Shown here piece by piece: positions 33,201 to 45,919 of a stretch of 64,000 nt of DNA (position 1 is the stretch's first letter; the number at the start of each line of letters is the position of its first letter). Made by a program: the position numbers and the translations under genes. The notes beneath the pieces are model-generated. The model had not been told where the DNA came from, searched no databases, and was given only the letters and a program-made list of their open reading frames with translations. Source of the stretch: Nematostella vectensis (Eukaryota; Cnidaria; Anthozoa; Actiniaria; Edwardsiidae); assembly GCF_932526225.1 (NCBI RefSeq), contig NC_064045.1, positions 3,916,498-3,980,497 on the forward strand, read 5' to 3'.

Positions 33201-34498
33201 CTATACAGTCAATGTGTTTTATTCCAGGTGGAGCAACAAGAAATCCTCAACAACCTGAAGAATACAGGAGATGACCTAGACAGGTAATAAACAAAATGAT
33301 ACTCCTTCTTGTACAACACTGACAAAAACCCTGGAACTTATATCTTATTTGTCAAACTCAAAACTCCTGTACCCAGGATTTTTCTTCGGGGGGGGGGGGG
33401 GGGGGGGTGCGAAATCCGAAAAAGTGGACCTAATTTTTCTAGGGGGGGGGGGAGTTCTCTGAACACCCCGAAAAAAACAAATAAAGGATTTTTTATGCCT
33501 TTGCAGTATTGCCACGGGATGTTTATTGTCAGATTTGGTTATATACCAGACTGATCTAGCTTATGCTTTATAATTTTGTCTACAAATAGCACGTCTATTG
33601 AGAACCGAAAGTGGACCTTCGGCCGTTGTGGGGGGGGGGGGGGGTTGCTTTCGCACCCCCTGCACCCCCCAACCTTCAAACTCCAACATTCTTCCTCATA
33701 CAACACTGACAAAAACCATGGAACTCATATATTATACCTTTATTGTCTACCTTTAGGGAAATTGCCCTGCTGCAACGTGAATTGGAAGAAGCAAAGGCAA
33801 AGCCAGCCACTGTAAGTGAAAAGGAATATTGCAGGATTTCACATTTTTTGGGGCATGCCACACAAGATAGGATGAAATTACCTAAAATTGGACAAAATTT
33901 ACATGTGGAAATATAGACTCATAAACTACCAGTATTAAGGAATGTAGATCACCTGCTCGACTGTTTTTTATTCTCGAGGAAGCTTCAAAATAACAATCTA
34001 CAAATGAAGTCTGATATGTGATTGACAATATTTGATTGAACATCTCTTGGTTACTCTCTTGAATTAGCCAATGTAAATGGAGACTTTGTGTGACTCACCA
34101 TTGAACGTTGGGGGGGGGGGGGATAAAATGGCGGTGTAATTTGCCTACTTTATACTAATGGTTCAATTTTCATTTAGGCTGAAATTGCATGTCAGGCAAA
34201 TGTAGAAATGTCAGACACACAAGTCCAAACAACTTGTGCCTCAACAAACGAATGTGAGACCCAGACAGAGGTCACAAACACCATCAAAGTCACCCAAGAG
34301 ACCCAGACCGACCCACTTCCAAAGGTCAGTGCCTAGGATCATAATTACTCAGACCTTGATACAATGTTCTTACCATGTTTATGTTTCCTATTTCAGAGGC
34401 GGGGTAACCCTGTGACCCGTGCCTGGCGGCGCTTGAGGGAGAGAGCGCGTGGTCTTCGAGACCGCCTCTTTCCTGGTGCTGCAGTTCCTGCCCTGTAA
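30234..34498 (+). CDS. Coiled-coil TQT-motif protein, copy 4
   Basis: Exons: 30234-30297, 30601-30620, 30840-30905, 31126-31169, 31979-32027, 32118-32152, 32286-32337, 32841-32875, 33107-33155, 33228-33283, 33757-33811, 34178-34324, 34397-34498. 257 residues, intact. Private replacements are MKRLEK to MKSLEK (exon 3), NHNKK to NHDKK (exon 4), TVKM to TFKM (exon 8) and LRLQ to LHLQ (exon 9). The last exon reads RLRERARGLRDRLF, as in units 3 and 6. Confidence 0.85.
31291..31900 (+). repeat. 37-bp purine minisatellite, unit 4
   Basis: About 16 to 17 repeats. GGGTTGAGAAG and GGGTTTGGGAAG variants are interspersed. Confidence 0.93.
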
Positions 34499-34710
34499 GG
34501 GGCCACTGGAGGTAGCTAGCACAGCTTAAAGGATACCCCTACACATCGAAACATCTCAAGTATGTAGGGGATCAGGCTTACCATGTGATGATCTTTCCAC
34601 CTTGCTGTGCTAGCTACCAGGACTGGCACACCTTTGCCAGACTGTAAGTACTGCTGTTGAGATTTTATCAGAATGTGTCTTTTTATGACAGATTGACATC
34701 GGGCCAATTG

Positions 34711-34925
34711 CTCTAACATCTCCAACTCCAACTCTAACATCTCCAACTCCAACTCTAACATCTCCAACTCCAACTCTAACATCTCCAACTCCAACTCTAA
34801 CATCTCCAACTCCAACTCTAACATCTAACATCTCCAACTCCAACTCTAACATCTCCAACTCCAACTCTAACATCTCCAACTCCAACTCTAACATCTCCAA
34901 CTCCAACTCTAACAGCTCTAACATT
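34711..34925 (+). repeat. 21-bp minisatellite, unit 4
   Basis: About ten repeats, with one shortened repeat (ATCTAACATC) near 34824-34831. Confidence 0.92.
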
Positions 34926-36180
34926 TCCTTTTTTCTGTTTACAGGGGTTGGCTGACTTTCCTAATTGGATTATAATTATCTATTGTAAGTCGATTATTAA
35001 TCTTATCAAATTATTTAATTATTACTTATTATCTGGGCCTCTCCGGATACATACTAGTTTATTGCTCCAAATCTGAGAATTGTTTGACCTTATCATGACC
35101 CAAAGATTGAAGCTGACACCATTAGGCATATTTCTGGTATCAGCTTTGCAACAGATATCTGATATTTTTAGCTTTTTACCATCAGAACAATTTATGCACT
35201 AGCACACCAATAATGCCATGGCTATTGGCTGTTATACATTCACATGTTTTTACATATTTTTATAAGTCTACCGTTTAGTTGAGACCCATTCTGTGGTCAC
35301 TATGGCATGTTGAGGGCCACACCCAGAGCACCTGTGCACCCCGTTCACCTAAGGGCGTCATCTGCACAGGTGTTCCTGATGAGTGGGGGTTGAGGCGGGA
35401 AAGGGTTCCGCGACACCATGTTTTCATGGGCCCCCATGATTTCGAGTTGGGTGTGGCCCCTACAGATGTTGAACATTGAATTGCTTGTAGTGAGTGTATT
35501 AAAGTCAAGCTGGTATATGTAAATAGGAAAGAAAGAATGTCAAATAACAATAACCATAGCTAGTGTCATGGTGTGCATCCAAGAATTGTAAATAAAAAGA
35601 GTAAATAGTATACCGTATTTGCAGTCGAACTACAGAAATACACCATAACTGTGAATACATATTGAATAAAATGACTGCATCATTGTAACAATACCTACAT
35701 CCTTGTAGTTGATAATTGGGAGGAAAGATGTTAACCTAATACATCTTATTATTTTATCTTGTCCACCTGTCGCGAATGCCTACCTCCAAGGCAGTACCTA
35801 AGACAAAGAGTCCGAAATGAGGCACATCGATGGCATGGACAAGCCCGCGTCTGGTGGATCACGCGCTAGCTCGGTGACGTCGGCGAAATGCCGCGAGCTT
35901 GGGCTTCCTGTGCCTAATCTCCATAGTCGTATATAGTGTTGAAGATTTATGTTAACGCAGAAACCAAGAAATTATCCGGAACTCCCATAAAAGTTCCAAG
36001 TAAGGAGGGGCTTTCTTTGTAAGTTCACCTCCGTACCGAGTTCGTCTCGAATATGTTGAGCCGAGAGGGTCTAGTACTAGCACTCCATGTTACCCCAACA
36101 TCTAAGCGAACACATGGAGTATGACGTCATTACACAATGGAGCATGACGTCATTAGAAACCAGGATGTCTTGGATTGGAC

Positions 36181-36500
36181 CCAGCCTAGTCCCAGGCGGT
36201 CTTACCGGGTTTCCTGCGTTCATCCCAGTTCCAGGCGTTCTTACCGGGTTTCCTGTGTTCAGCCTAGTCCCGGGCGTTCTTACCGGGTTTCCTGTGTTCA
36301 GCCTAGTCCTAGGCGTTCTTACCGGGTTTCCTGTGTTGAGCCTAGTCCTAGGCGTTCTTACCGGGTTTCCTGTGTTTGGGTTTCCTGTGTATGGTAAGAG
36401 TTGGGACGTCACAGGAAACCGCTCGCCCCAGCCAAAAGGTTACCTCACGGTTTATTTCCGAGTACAGGAAACCCGGTTAGAACGCCTGGGACTAGGCTGG
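36181..36500. mobile_element. Foldback element with 39-bp arm array, unit 4
   Basis: Five left repeats, one more than units 1, 3 and 5, and one inverted right repeat. Confidence 0.62.
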
Positions 36501-36990
36501 ATTTAGACTCATACGAGCCGCTCTTAGGGAACGCGCTTCCCTTAGGCCCCACGAGCGCCTGCTCCACAGAGCGGCAAAACGAATTAGCCAATCAGCGTTC
36601 ACTTTCCAAATTCTGGAAAGTTGACGTTGGCTGTTCACGGGCTTTGGATCCACGACGGCGCTTTCAGCGGGTCTCGGGCTCTTCACTCGTCGCTTCGTTG
36701 CCGTGAACGGTTCATTTATCTCGTGTTTTACACTCTCAACATGTTTCAATGCTCTTTCTAGTTTCGCAAGGCTTTTGTAGCACTTTGTACAAATAAAAAG
36801 ACTGTAATGTTCCTTTCCATAAACACTGGGATCTTCTTCCGTCGAACATTTTATCAGTTCGACTAGATCTAGAGAGCTTTTCCTAAAAACATTTACTTTA
36901 CCAGCAGACACTGTCGTTAAACTGCTACAAATGAAGCATTTATAATCTGCCTCGACAGTTTTCTTTGGAGTTTCTGCCTTATATGTATTT
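36492..36990 (-). CDS. CxxC-CxxC protein exon, unit 4
   Basis: Both CxxC pairs are intact and the frame is open from 36990. The bases before the proposed 3' splice site are changed (CTTAAACATT on the plus strand where others have CTGGGACATT), yet the AG itself is kept. Confidence 0.42.
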
Positions 36991-37532
36991 CTTAAACATT
37001 TTATTGCAACATTTGCAAAGGAAAAATTGAAAAACTTTCCAGGGGCGGATCCAGAAGTTTAAAAAGGGGGGGGGGGGGCGAAGCAAGAGTTTCAAAAAAG
37101 GGGGGCGGACTTATTCTTCCTCCGTATATTTCCTTGCATTCGAACAAATCTGCGAGGCAATAAAGCTCTTCGGGTCATGAACCGAGCGCTGGACTCTATT
37201 GTTCTCTGTGACAGTTGCTATGTGGCGTCTCAAGAACGGCTTGTGATTGGTTTCGCGGGAAAAATGAAGATTCATATATGGTCATTTTAGCCCTATAAAT
37301 CGTGTATTTTGAACGTTTTCCCGCTGTTTTCGATACAGCAGGCTCAGGTTTGACAAGATGTAAACACCACGAGCGTTCGAGTAAGTTCCCGAGGAATGTG
37401 GCCAAGAAATGCGCTAAATTGCCTGGATTCAACTGGAGACAAAGACACATAGACTCACAAAATACATCCTATCTGTATCACGATTTATTCGATCGAACTG
37501 AAACTTGGCAATCAAAAACTAGACATAATTTA

Positions 37533-37666
37533 AAAACTTTTCATCAGAGTACGCCATCGATTTATTTTTCATCGCGGAATAATCTCGAGCGGAACTTGAA
37601 TTTTTATTTTTCGCAACTAATTTCTCGCATTTCATTTTTTTTTGGCGCACTCTGATGAAAAGTTTT
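37533..37666. mobile_element. Hairpin MITE, unit 4
   Basis: Same 18-bp arm element as in unit 1. Confidence 0.58.
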
Positions 37667-38424
37667 ATTCTATCCTTAGGTATCATATACTGAGTTTATA
37701 TTGGGTTACATTGAAACGCGTTTGCTCTAGAGCGAAAATTGGCATTTTCGGCTTAATTAACAGCCTACGGCAAATAGCCGACTTCCTCGAATTTTTTCAG
37801 ATGACTAAAATGACAATTTTGTTATGAAGTTGGATAATGTATCTGTTTGTTGTGAAAGTTTCGACCATTTTTATGCAAAAGCGGCCTCATAAATGTAATT
37901 TGTAATTTAGGGTAATTTGAGCGCGTATTTGCCTTTTTGCCTTTCGTAACGCCTCAATTTTAAGCCAAATGTCTGAAAAAAAAGGGGGGGGGGCGGTTAC
38001 TACGTATTCAATCCAGGTCATTAATAGGAATTATGAAGAGGGGTGGTCCAAGCATAAAGCAGTGCGGAACCTCGGAAGTAACGAAAATAGTGACAGAGAG
38101 TTTACCCTTCTGAAACTTGCCTTGATTATGTTTACCTTGAAACTTGCTACTGTTGTCTGTTACATAGGACTCAAATTACGATCAAACATGAATAAAATTT
38201 GCGATAAATCAAACAAATGCCGTTCAAGAACGATATTTTGATCACTCTTGAGCGGGCACAGCTTACACACAGCGGTAAATCCCAGTACGCGCGCTATTAC
38301 GTAAATCATGATGAAACATTCTATCATGATAACGTAACAAAGGTTGCTAAGGTTTCCCGCCAGATTTTCTACAGACCCCGAACTGATCGGTCGACATTTT
38401 TTCGCTCTTCAATTTTCCTAAAAA

Positions 38425-41400
38425 ATGTCTCACAGGAACCCAGTTTACCGGGGCGGCTCGATGAAGAATTTATCCAGCAAAGACAAAGGTAGGTCACGTG
38501 AACATAAGTGTCACGTGATCAAAGAGTAATGTGATAATATGACAAAAAATTTGGAAGGAGAAGAAAGATGCGACTTTTAGCAAATGGGAAAAGCGACTTA
38601 GAAAAAAGAAAACGTTTACATTTAACATCAAGACAAGGATTTGAGGGAAAAAGGCGGCCAATTTACAAGACCGACAGAAAAAGCAATATGGACTGAGTTC
38701 TCTGTCAAAAAACCGCCACTTGAATCTGAAAGCAAGTTTTTTTTAAACTTTATTTTTATAAAATTTGCTAATTCTTGGTTTTCTTTTTCTTTAGATATCA
38801 TCCTTCGGCAAAAGGTAAGTTGATGCCCTTAATTTTATTTTGATGGAAAAGGTTTCTGATGCGGGATATGTGATTCACATTAATTGGACAATTTTGGTAA
38901 TGAGCTAGTGTTCTGTGAAACAAAAAAAACAATGAACGGAATCAAACGTCTCGCCATTTGGTTTTCTTTGAGTAAACAATTAGGCCTTCTTTCTTCATAA
39001 ATATAAGTTAAGCTTATTGTTATGATATTTTTTTCAGACCGAAGAACTTGATGTTGCAATGCAAGAGATGAAAAGGCTAGAGAAGCTGGTCAAAACTGAA
39101 AAGGTATTAAACAAGCTGTCCGAATTAGGTTGATTTGAAAGAACACTAATTTTGCAATTCGCTCATTTCTTTGATAATCACATAGGCAATGTAGTCTGTG
39201 ATAATTCTTCAGTGGGACATTTTAATTTTAATGGTTGTATAACATTACACATGTAGAAAACTGGGAGCTCATTACTCATTGATTACTCATATCAATGATT
39301 ATTTGTATTCACTTTGATTCCAGGAGAAAAACCACAACAAGAAGCAAAGAGTTGAGGAAGTAAACAAGTATGTGACATATTGTACATAGAAAGCTTTACG
39401 AGGGGAGCCTTTGACACATTGCAGGGCCTTGTTTATGTATATACACAATATTATGTGATGGAAGAAAGGGGGGGGGGGTAGTATCAAGGGGACAGGAGAA
39501 GGGGCAAGAAAAGGGGGTTAAGAAGGGGATGGGAGAAGGGGCAAGAAAAGGGGGTTAAGAAGGGGATGGGAGAAGGGGCAAGAAAAGGGGGTTGAGAAGG
39601 GGATGGGAGAAGGGGCAAGAAAAGGGGTTTAAGAAGGGAATGGGAGAAGGGGGAATGTATCATTCTCATAAAACAATTATTCAGCTGTTATCCTTATAAG
39701 TTGCGTACCTTGTTTTTGTTTATCAAAAAAGGTCTATTTCTGAGAACAGAAAACTTATGGAGGAACTATTAAAAGAACAGGTGAGTGCTAAAAAAAGTTT
39801 ATTTGACGAGCTACTTACTTTAGATTTTTTGGAATCCAAATAATAAGAAAAATTGTTTTTGGTAATTTAGGAGGAGCGAGACAAGCTAATGGAGGACAGG
39901 GAGAAGTAAGTATATTTTAATTACTAAATCATACAAAGAAAATATAATAAAAAAAACTATTTAAACTCTTCTTATAACAGTACTTACAGGTACAATAGTG
40001 ATACACAGGGGTCACTAACAGTCTTTTTATATGCCAACAGCTGGATGTGCTCTTATATTGCTGGTCTTACCATGTCAGAGCTGGTCAACAAGGTGAGTTA
40101 GAAGCTACCAGTGGAAATAATTCTTTATTCACATGGGCATATCCAGGATTTAACAATGGAGTCTGTAGGTATAGGTGTTCCAAGTTAAGGCCTGCCTAAA
40201 ATAGGCGGCATGTAGCGTGTGGTATGAAGCATGCGACATGACATGTTTCCAAGTTTAGACACCAAAAGCATGAAGTGTGCGTCAAATTTTGTTTCTCAAC
40301 TATCAGAGAAACATTTCTTTGTTGGTGCTACAATGTCTTCCTGGGTGGCTAAACTAGGAGACATTCAGGTGACATGTATCACTTGACATGTTACCTTGTT
40401 TAGCCAGGCTTTATCTAAGGAAATATACTTTATCTAAGAAAATACATCTTTTTGACAGTTCATATGGTACATATTCCCACCCCATACTATTACATTGAAT
40501 CATATCACAGATCACTGGATTAAATTTTAAGCAACAAAAATATCAATTATCTTGGAAGTTTTTGAATGACTATCATCTGTTTTATTTCTTTTCAGACTGT
40601 CAAAATGTGCGATACTTGCGAGGCAGAAAGGTACAAAATTGCTATATTCTTCACTTACAGGTAGTTTAGAGTAGCCTGTATGCTAGTTTAGAGCAATCAA
40701 TGTAAAATAAATGATGACAACAAGTACACCTACCAAATTTTCCGTTTCATCAGGGCAACTGATGAAGATTGAAGTCTGTTAAATTTAAGTAAACACATGA
40801 AAGATCTTTCTTTTGTAAATGTCTGTTCAATAACACTTATTTCTGGATTTCCTTTCAGTTCTATTGAGGATCTGCGCTTACAGAAGAAGAAAAGAGAAAT
40901 AGAGCTGGTATTGAAATAATCTTATTTTATTGAGATCATATTGAGCTATCAACTATACAGTCAATGTGTTTTATTCCAGGTGGAGCAACAAGAAATCCTC
41001 AAGAACCTAAAGAATACAGGAGATGACCTAGACAGGTAATAAACAAAATGATACTCCTTCTTGTACAACACTGACAAAAACCCTGGAACTTGTACCTTAT
41101 CGCCTACCTTTAAACTCCAACACTGACAAAAACCCTGGAACTAATATCTTATTTGTCAAACTCAAAACTCCTGTACCCAAGATTTTTCTTCGGGGGGGGG
41201 GGGGAGGTGGGGGTGCGAAATCCGAAAAAGTGGACCTAATTTTTCAGGGGGGGGGGGGGTGAAAGTTCTCTGAACACCCCGAAAAAAAACAAATAAAGGA
41301 TTTTTATGCCTTTGCAGTATTGCCACGGGATGTTTATTGTCGGATTTGGTTATATACCAGACTGATCTAGCTTATGCTTTATAATTTTGTCTACAAATAG

Positions 41401-42275
41401 CACGTCTATTGAGAACCAAAAGTGGACCTTCAGCCGTTGTGTGTGGGGGGGGGGGGGGTTGCTCCAACATTCTTCCTCATACAACACTGACAAAAACCAT
41501 GGAACTCATATATTATACCTTTATTGTCTACCTTTAGGGAAATTGCCCTGCTGCAACGTGAATTGGAAGAAGCAAAGGCAAAGCCAGCCACTGTAAGTGA
41601 AAACGATTATTGCAGGATTTCACATTTTTGGGGGCATGCCACACAAGATAGGATGAAATTACCTAAAATTGGACAAAATTTATATGTGGAAATATAGACT
41701 CATAAACTACCAGTATTAAAGAATGTAGATCACCTGCTCGACTATTGTTTATTCTCGAAGCTTCAAAATAACAATATACAAATGAAGTCTGATATGTGAT
41801 TGACAATATTTGATTGAACATCTCTTGGTTACTCTCTTGAATTAGCCAATGTAAATGGAGACTTTGTGTGACTCGCCATTGAACGTTGGGGGGGGGGATA
41901 AAATGGTGGTGTAATTGGCCTACTTTTTATACTAATGGTTCAATTTTCATTTAGGCTGAGATTGCATGTCAGGCAAATGTAGAAATGTCAGACACACAAG
42001 TCCAAACAACTTGTGCCTCAACAAACGAATCTGAGACCCAGACAGAGGTCACAAACACCATCAAAGTCACCCAAGAGACCCAGACCGACCCACTTCCAAA
42101 GGTCAGTGCCTAGGATCATAATTACTCAGACCTTGATACAATGTTCTTACCATGTTTATGTTTCCTATTTCAGAGGCAGGGTAACCCTGTGACCCGTGCC
42201 TGGCGGCGCTTCAGGGAGAGAGTGCGTGGCCTTCGAGACCGCCTCTTTCCTGGTGCTGCAGTTCCTGCCCTGTAA
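38425..42275 (+). CDS. Coiled-coil TQT-motif protein, copy 5
   Basis: Exons: 38425-38488, 38795-38814, 39038-39103, 39324-39367, 39732-39780, 39871-39905, 40041-40092, 40596-40630, 40859-40907, 40980-41035, 41538-41592, 41955-42101, 42174-42275. 257 residues, intact. Private replacements are KTQK to KTEK (exon 3) and NECETQTE to NESETQTE, removing the Cys next to the central TQT. It shares KNLKN with copy 1 but DLDR with the others. The last exon reads RQGNPVTRAWRRFRERVRGL. Confidence 0.85.
39488..39653 (+). repeat. 37-bp purine minisatellite, unit 5
   Basis: About four repeats, more homogeneous than in the long alleles (GGGGGTTAAGAAGG and GGGGGTTGAGAAGG). Confidence 0.92.
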
Positions 42276-43742
42276 GGGGCCACTGGAGGTAGCTAGCACA
42301 GCTTAAAGGATACCCCTACACATCAAAACATCTCAAGTATGTAGGGGATCAGCCTTACCATGTGATGATGTTTCCACCTTGCTGTGCTAGCTACCAGGAC
42401 TGGCACACCTTTGCAAGACTGTACGTACTCCTGTTGCGATTTTATCAGAATTTGCATTTTTATGACAGATTGACATCGGGCCAATAGCTCTAACATTTCC
42501 TTTTTTCTGTCTTCAGGGGTTTGCCGACTTTCCTAATTGGATTATAATTATCTATTATAAGTCGATTATTAATCTTATCAAATTATTTAATTATTACTTA
42601 TTATCTGGGCCTCTCCGGATACATACTAGTTTATTGCTCCAAATCTGAGAATTGTTTGACCTTATCATGACCCAAAGATTAAAGCTGACACCATTAGGCA
42701 TAGTTCTGGTATCAGCTTTGCAACAGATATCTGATATTTTTAGCTTTTTACCATCACAACAATTTATGCACTAGCACACCAATAATGCCATGGCTATTGG
42801 CTGTTATACACTCACATGTTTTTACATATTTTTATATGTCTACCATTTAGTTGAGACCCATTCTGTGGTCACTATGGCATGTTGAGGGCCACACCCAGAG
42901 CACCTGTGCACCCCGTTCACCTAAGGGCGTCATCTGCACAGGTGTTCCTGATGAGTGGGGGTTGAGGCGGGAAAGGGTTCCGCGACACCATGTTTTCATG
43001 GGCCCCCATGATTCCGAGTTGGGTGTGGCCCCTACAGATGTTGAACATTGAATTGCTTGTAGTGAGTGTATTAAAGTCAAGCTGGTATATGTAAATAGGA
43101 AAGAAAGAATGTCAAATAACAATAACCATGTGTCATGGTGTGCATCCAAGAATTGTAAATAAAAAGAGTAAATAGTATACCGTATTTGCAGTCGAACTAC
43201 AGAAATACACCATAACTGTGAATACATATTGAATAAAATGACTGCATCATTGTAACAATACCTACATCCTTGTAGTTGATAATTGGGAGGAAAGATGTTA
43301 ACCTAATACATCTTATTATTTTATCTTGTCCACCTGTCGCGAATGCCTACCTCCAAGACAGTACCTGAGACAAAGAGTCCGAAATGAGGCACATCGATGG
43401 CATGGACAAGCCCGCGTCTGGTGGATCACTAGCTCGGTGACGTCGGCGAAATGCCGCGAGCTTGGGCTTCCTGTGCCTAATCTCCATAGTCGTATATAGT
43501 GTTGAAGATTTATGTTAACGCAGAAACCAAGAAATTATCCGGAACTCCCATAAAAGTTCCAAGTAAGGAGGGGCTTTCTTTGTAAGTTCACTTCCGTACC
43601 GAGTTCGTCTCGAATGTGTTGAGCCGAGAGGGTCTGGTACTAGCACTCCATGTTACCCCAAAATCTAGGCGAACACATGGAGCATGACGTCATTACACAT
43701 GGAGCATGACGTCATGAGAAACCAGGATGTCTAGGATTGGAC

Positions 43743-44023
43743 CCAGCCTAGTCCCAGGCGGTCTTACCGGGTTTCCTGCGTTCATCCTAGTCCCAGGCGT
43801 TCTTACCGGGCTTCCTGTGTTCAGCCTAGTCCCGGGCGTTCTTACCGGGTTTCCTGTGTTGAGCCTAGTCCTAGGCGTTCTTACCGGTTTTCCTGTGTTT
43901 GGGTTTCCTGTGTATGGTAAGAGTCGGGACGTCACAGGAAACCGCTCGCCCCAGCCAAAAGGTTACCTCACGGTTTATTTCCGAGTACAGGATACCCGGT
44001 TAGAACGCCTGGGACTAGGCTGG
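43743..44023. mobile_element. Foldback element with 39-bp arm array, unit 5
   Basis: Four left repeats and one inverted right repeat. Confidence 0.62.
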
Positions 44024-44513
44024 ATTTAGACTCCTACGAGCCGCTCTTAGGGAACGCGCTTCCCTTAGGCCCCACGAGCGCCTGCTCCACAGAGCGGCAA
44101 AACGAATTAGCCAATCAACGTTCACTTTCCAAATTCTGGAAAGTTGACGTTGGCTGTTCACGGGCTTTGGATCCACGACGGCGCTTTCAGCGGGTCTCGG
44201 GCTCTTCACTCGTCGCTTCGTTGCCGTGAACGGTTCATTTATCTCGTGTTTTACACTCTCAACATGTTTCAATGCTCTTTCTAGTTTCGCAAGGCTTTTG
44301 TAGCACTTTGTACAAATAAAAAGACTGGAATGTTCCTTTCCATAAACACTAGGATCTTCTTCCGTCGAACATTTTATCAGTTCGACTAGATCTAGAGAGC
44401 TTTTCCTAAAAACATTTACTTTACAAGCAGACACTGTCGTTAAACTGCTACAAATGAAGCATTTATAATCTGCCTCGACAGTTTTCTTTGGAGTTTCTGC
44501 CTTATATGTATTT
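44015..44513 (-). CDS. CxxC-CxxC protein exon, unit 5
   Basis: Both CxxC pairs and the basic segment are intact. One replacement in the dubious C-terminal part (KVNVDWLIRF). Confidence 0.42.
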
Positions 44514-45026
44514 CTGGGACATTTTATTGCAACATTTGCAAAGGAAAAATTGAAAAACTTTCCAGGGGCGGATCCAGAAGTTTAAAAAGGGGGGGGGGGC
44601 GGACTTATTCTTCCTCCGTATATTTCCTTGCATTCGAACAAATCTGCGACGCAATAAAGCTCTCCGGGTCATGAACCGAGCGCTGGACTCTATTGTTCTC
44701 TGTGACAGTTGCTATGTGGCGTCTCAAGAACGGCTTGTGATTGGTTTCGCGGGAAAAATGAAGATTCATATATGGTCATTTTAGCCCTATAAATCGTGTA
44801 TTTTGAACGTTTTCCCGCTGTTTTCGATACAGCAGGCTCAGGTTTGACAAGATGTAAACACCACGAGCGTTCGAGTAAGTTCCCGAGGAATGTGGCGAAA
44901 AAATGCGCTAAATTGCCTGGATTCAACTGGAGACAAAGACACATAGACTCACAAAATACGTTCTATCTGTATCAGGATTTATTCGATCGAACTGAAACTT
45001 GGCAATCAAAAACTAGACATAATTTA

Positions 45027-45160
45027 AAAACTTTTCATCAGAGTACGCCATCGATTTATTTTTCATCGCGGAATAATCTCGAGCGGAACTTGAATTTTTA
45101 TTTTTCGCAACTAATTTCTCGCATTTCATTTTTTTTTGGCGCACTCTGATGAAAAGTTTT
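45027..45160. mobile_element. Hairpin MITE, unit 5
   Basis: Same 18-bp arm element as in unit 1. Confidence 0.58.
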
Positions 45161-45919
45161 ATTCTATCCTTAGGTATCATATACTGAGTTTATATTGGGT
45201 TACATTGAAACGCGTTTGCTCTAGAGCGAAAATGGGCATTTTCGGCTTAATTAACAGCCTACGGCAAATAGCCGACTTCCTCGAATTTTTTTCAGATGAC
45301 TAAAATGACAATTTTGTTATGAAGTTGGATAATGTATCTGTTTGTTGTGAATGTTTCGACCATTTTTATGCAAAAGCGGCCTCATAAATGTAATTTGTAA
45401 TTTAGGGTAATTTGAGCGCGTATTTGCCTTTTTGCCTTTCGTAACGCCTCAATTTTAAGCCAAATGTCTGAAAAGGGGGGGGGGGGGGTGGTTACTACGT
45501 ATTCAATCCAGGTCATTAATAGGAATTATGAAGAGGGGTGGTCCAAGCATAAAGCCGTGCGGAACCTCGGAAGTAACGAAAATAGTGACAGAGAGTTTAC
45601 CCTTCTAAAACTTGCCTTGATTATGTTTACCTTGAAACTTGCTACTGTTGTCTGTTACATAGGACTCAAATTACGATCAAACATAAATAAAATTTGCGAT
45701 GAATCAAACAAATGCCGTTCAAGAACGATATTTTGATCACTCTTGAGCGGGCACAGCTTACACACAGCGGTAAATCCCAGTACGCGCGCTATTACGTAAA
45801 TCATGATGAAACATTCTATCATGATAACGTAACAAAGGTTGCTAAGGTTTCCCGCCAGATTTTCTACAGACCCCGAACTGATCGGTCGACATTTTTTCGC
45901 TCTTCAATTTTCCTAAAAA

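Larger units (their letters stand above)
29805..37995 (+). repeat. Tandem array unit 4 (8.19 kb)
   Basis: The longest unit, due to a ~17-copy purine minisatellite and a ~10-copy 21-bp array. Its upstream region shares AAATCATGATGAAACATT with units 5 and 6 where units 2 and 3 have AAGTCATGATGTAACATC, so units 4-6 may be a subgroup there. Confidence 0.92.
37996..45490 (+). repeat. Tandem array unit 5 (7.50 kb)
   Basis: The second shortest unit after unit 2: four purine repeats, essentially no 21-bp array (one TCTAACATTTCC), and a short G-run beside the CxxC exon. Confidence 0.92.
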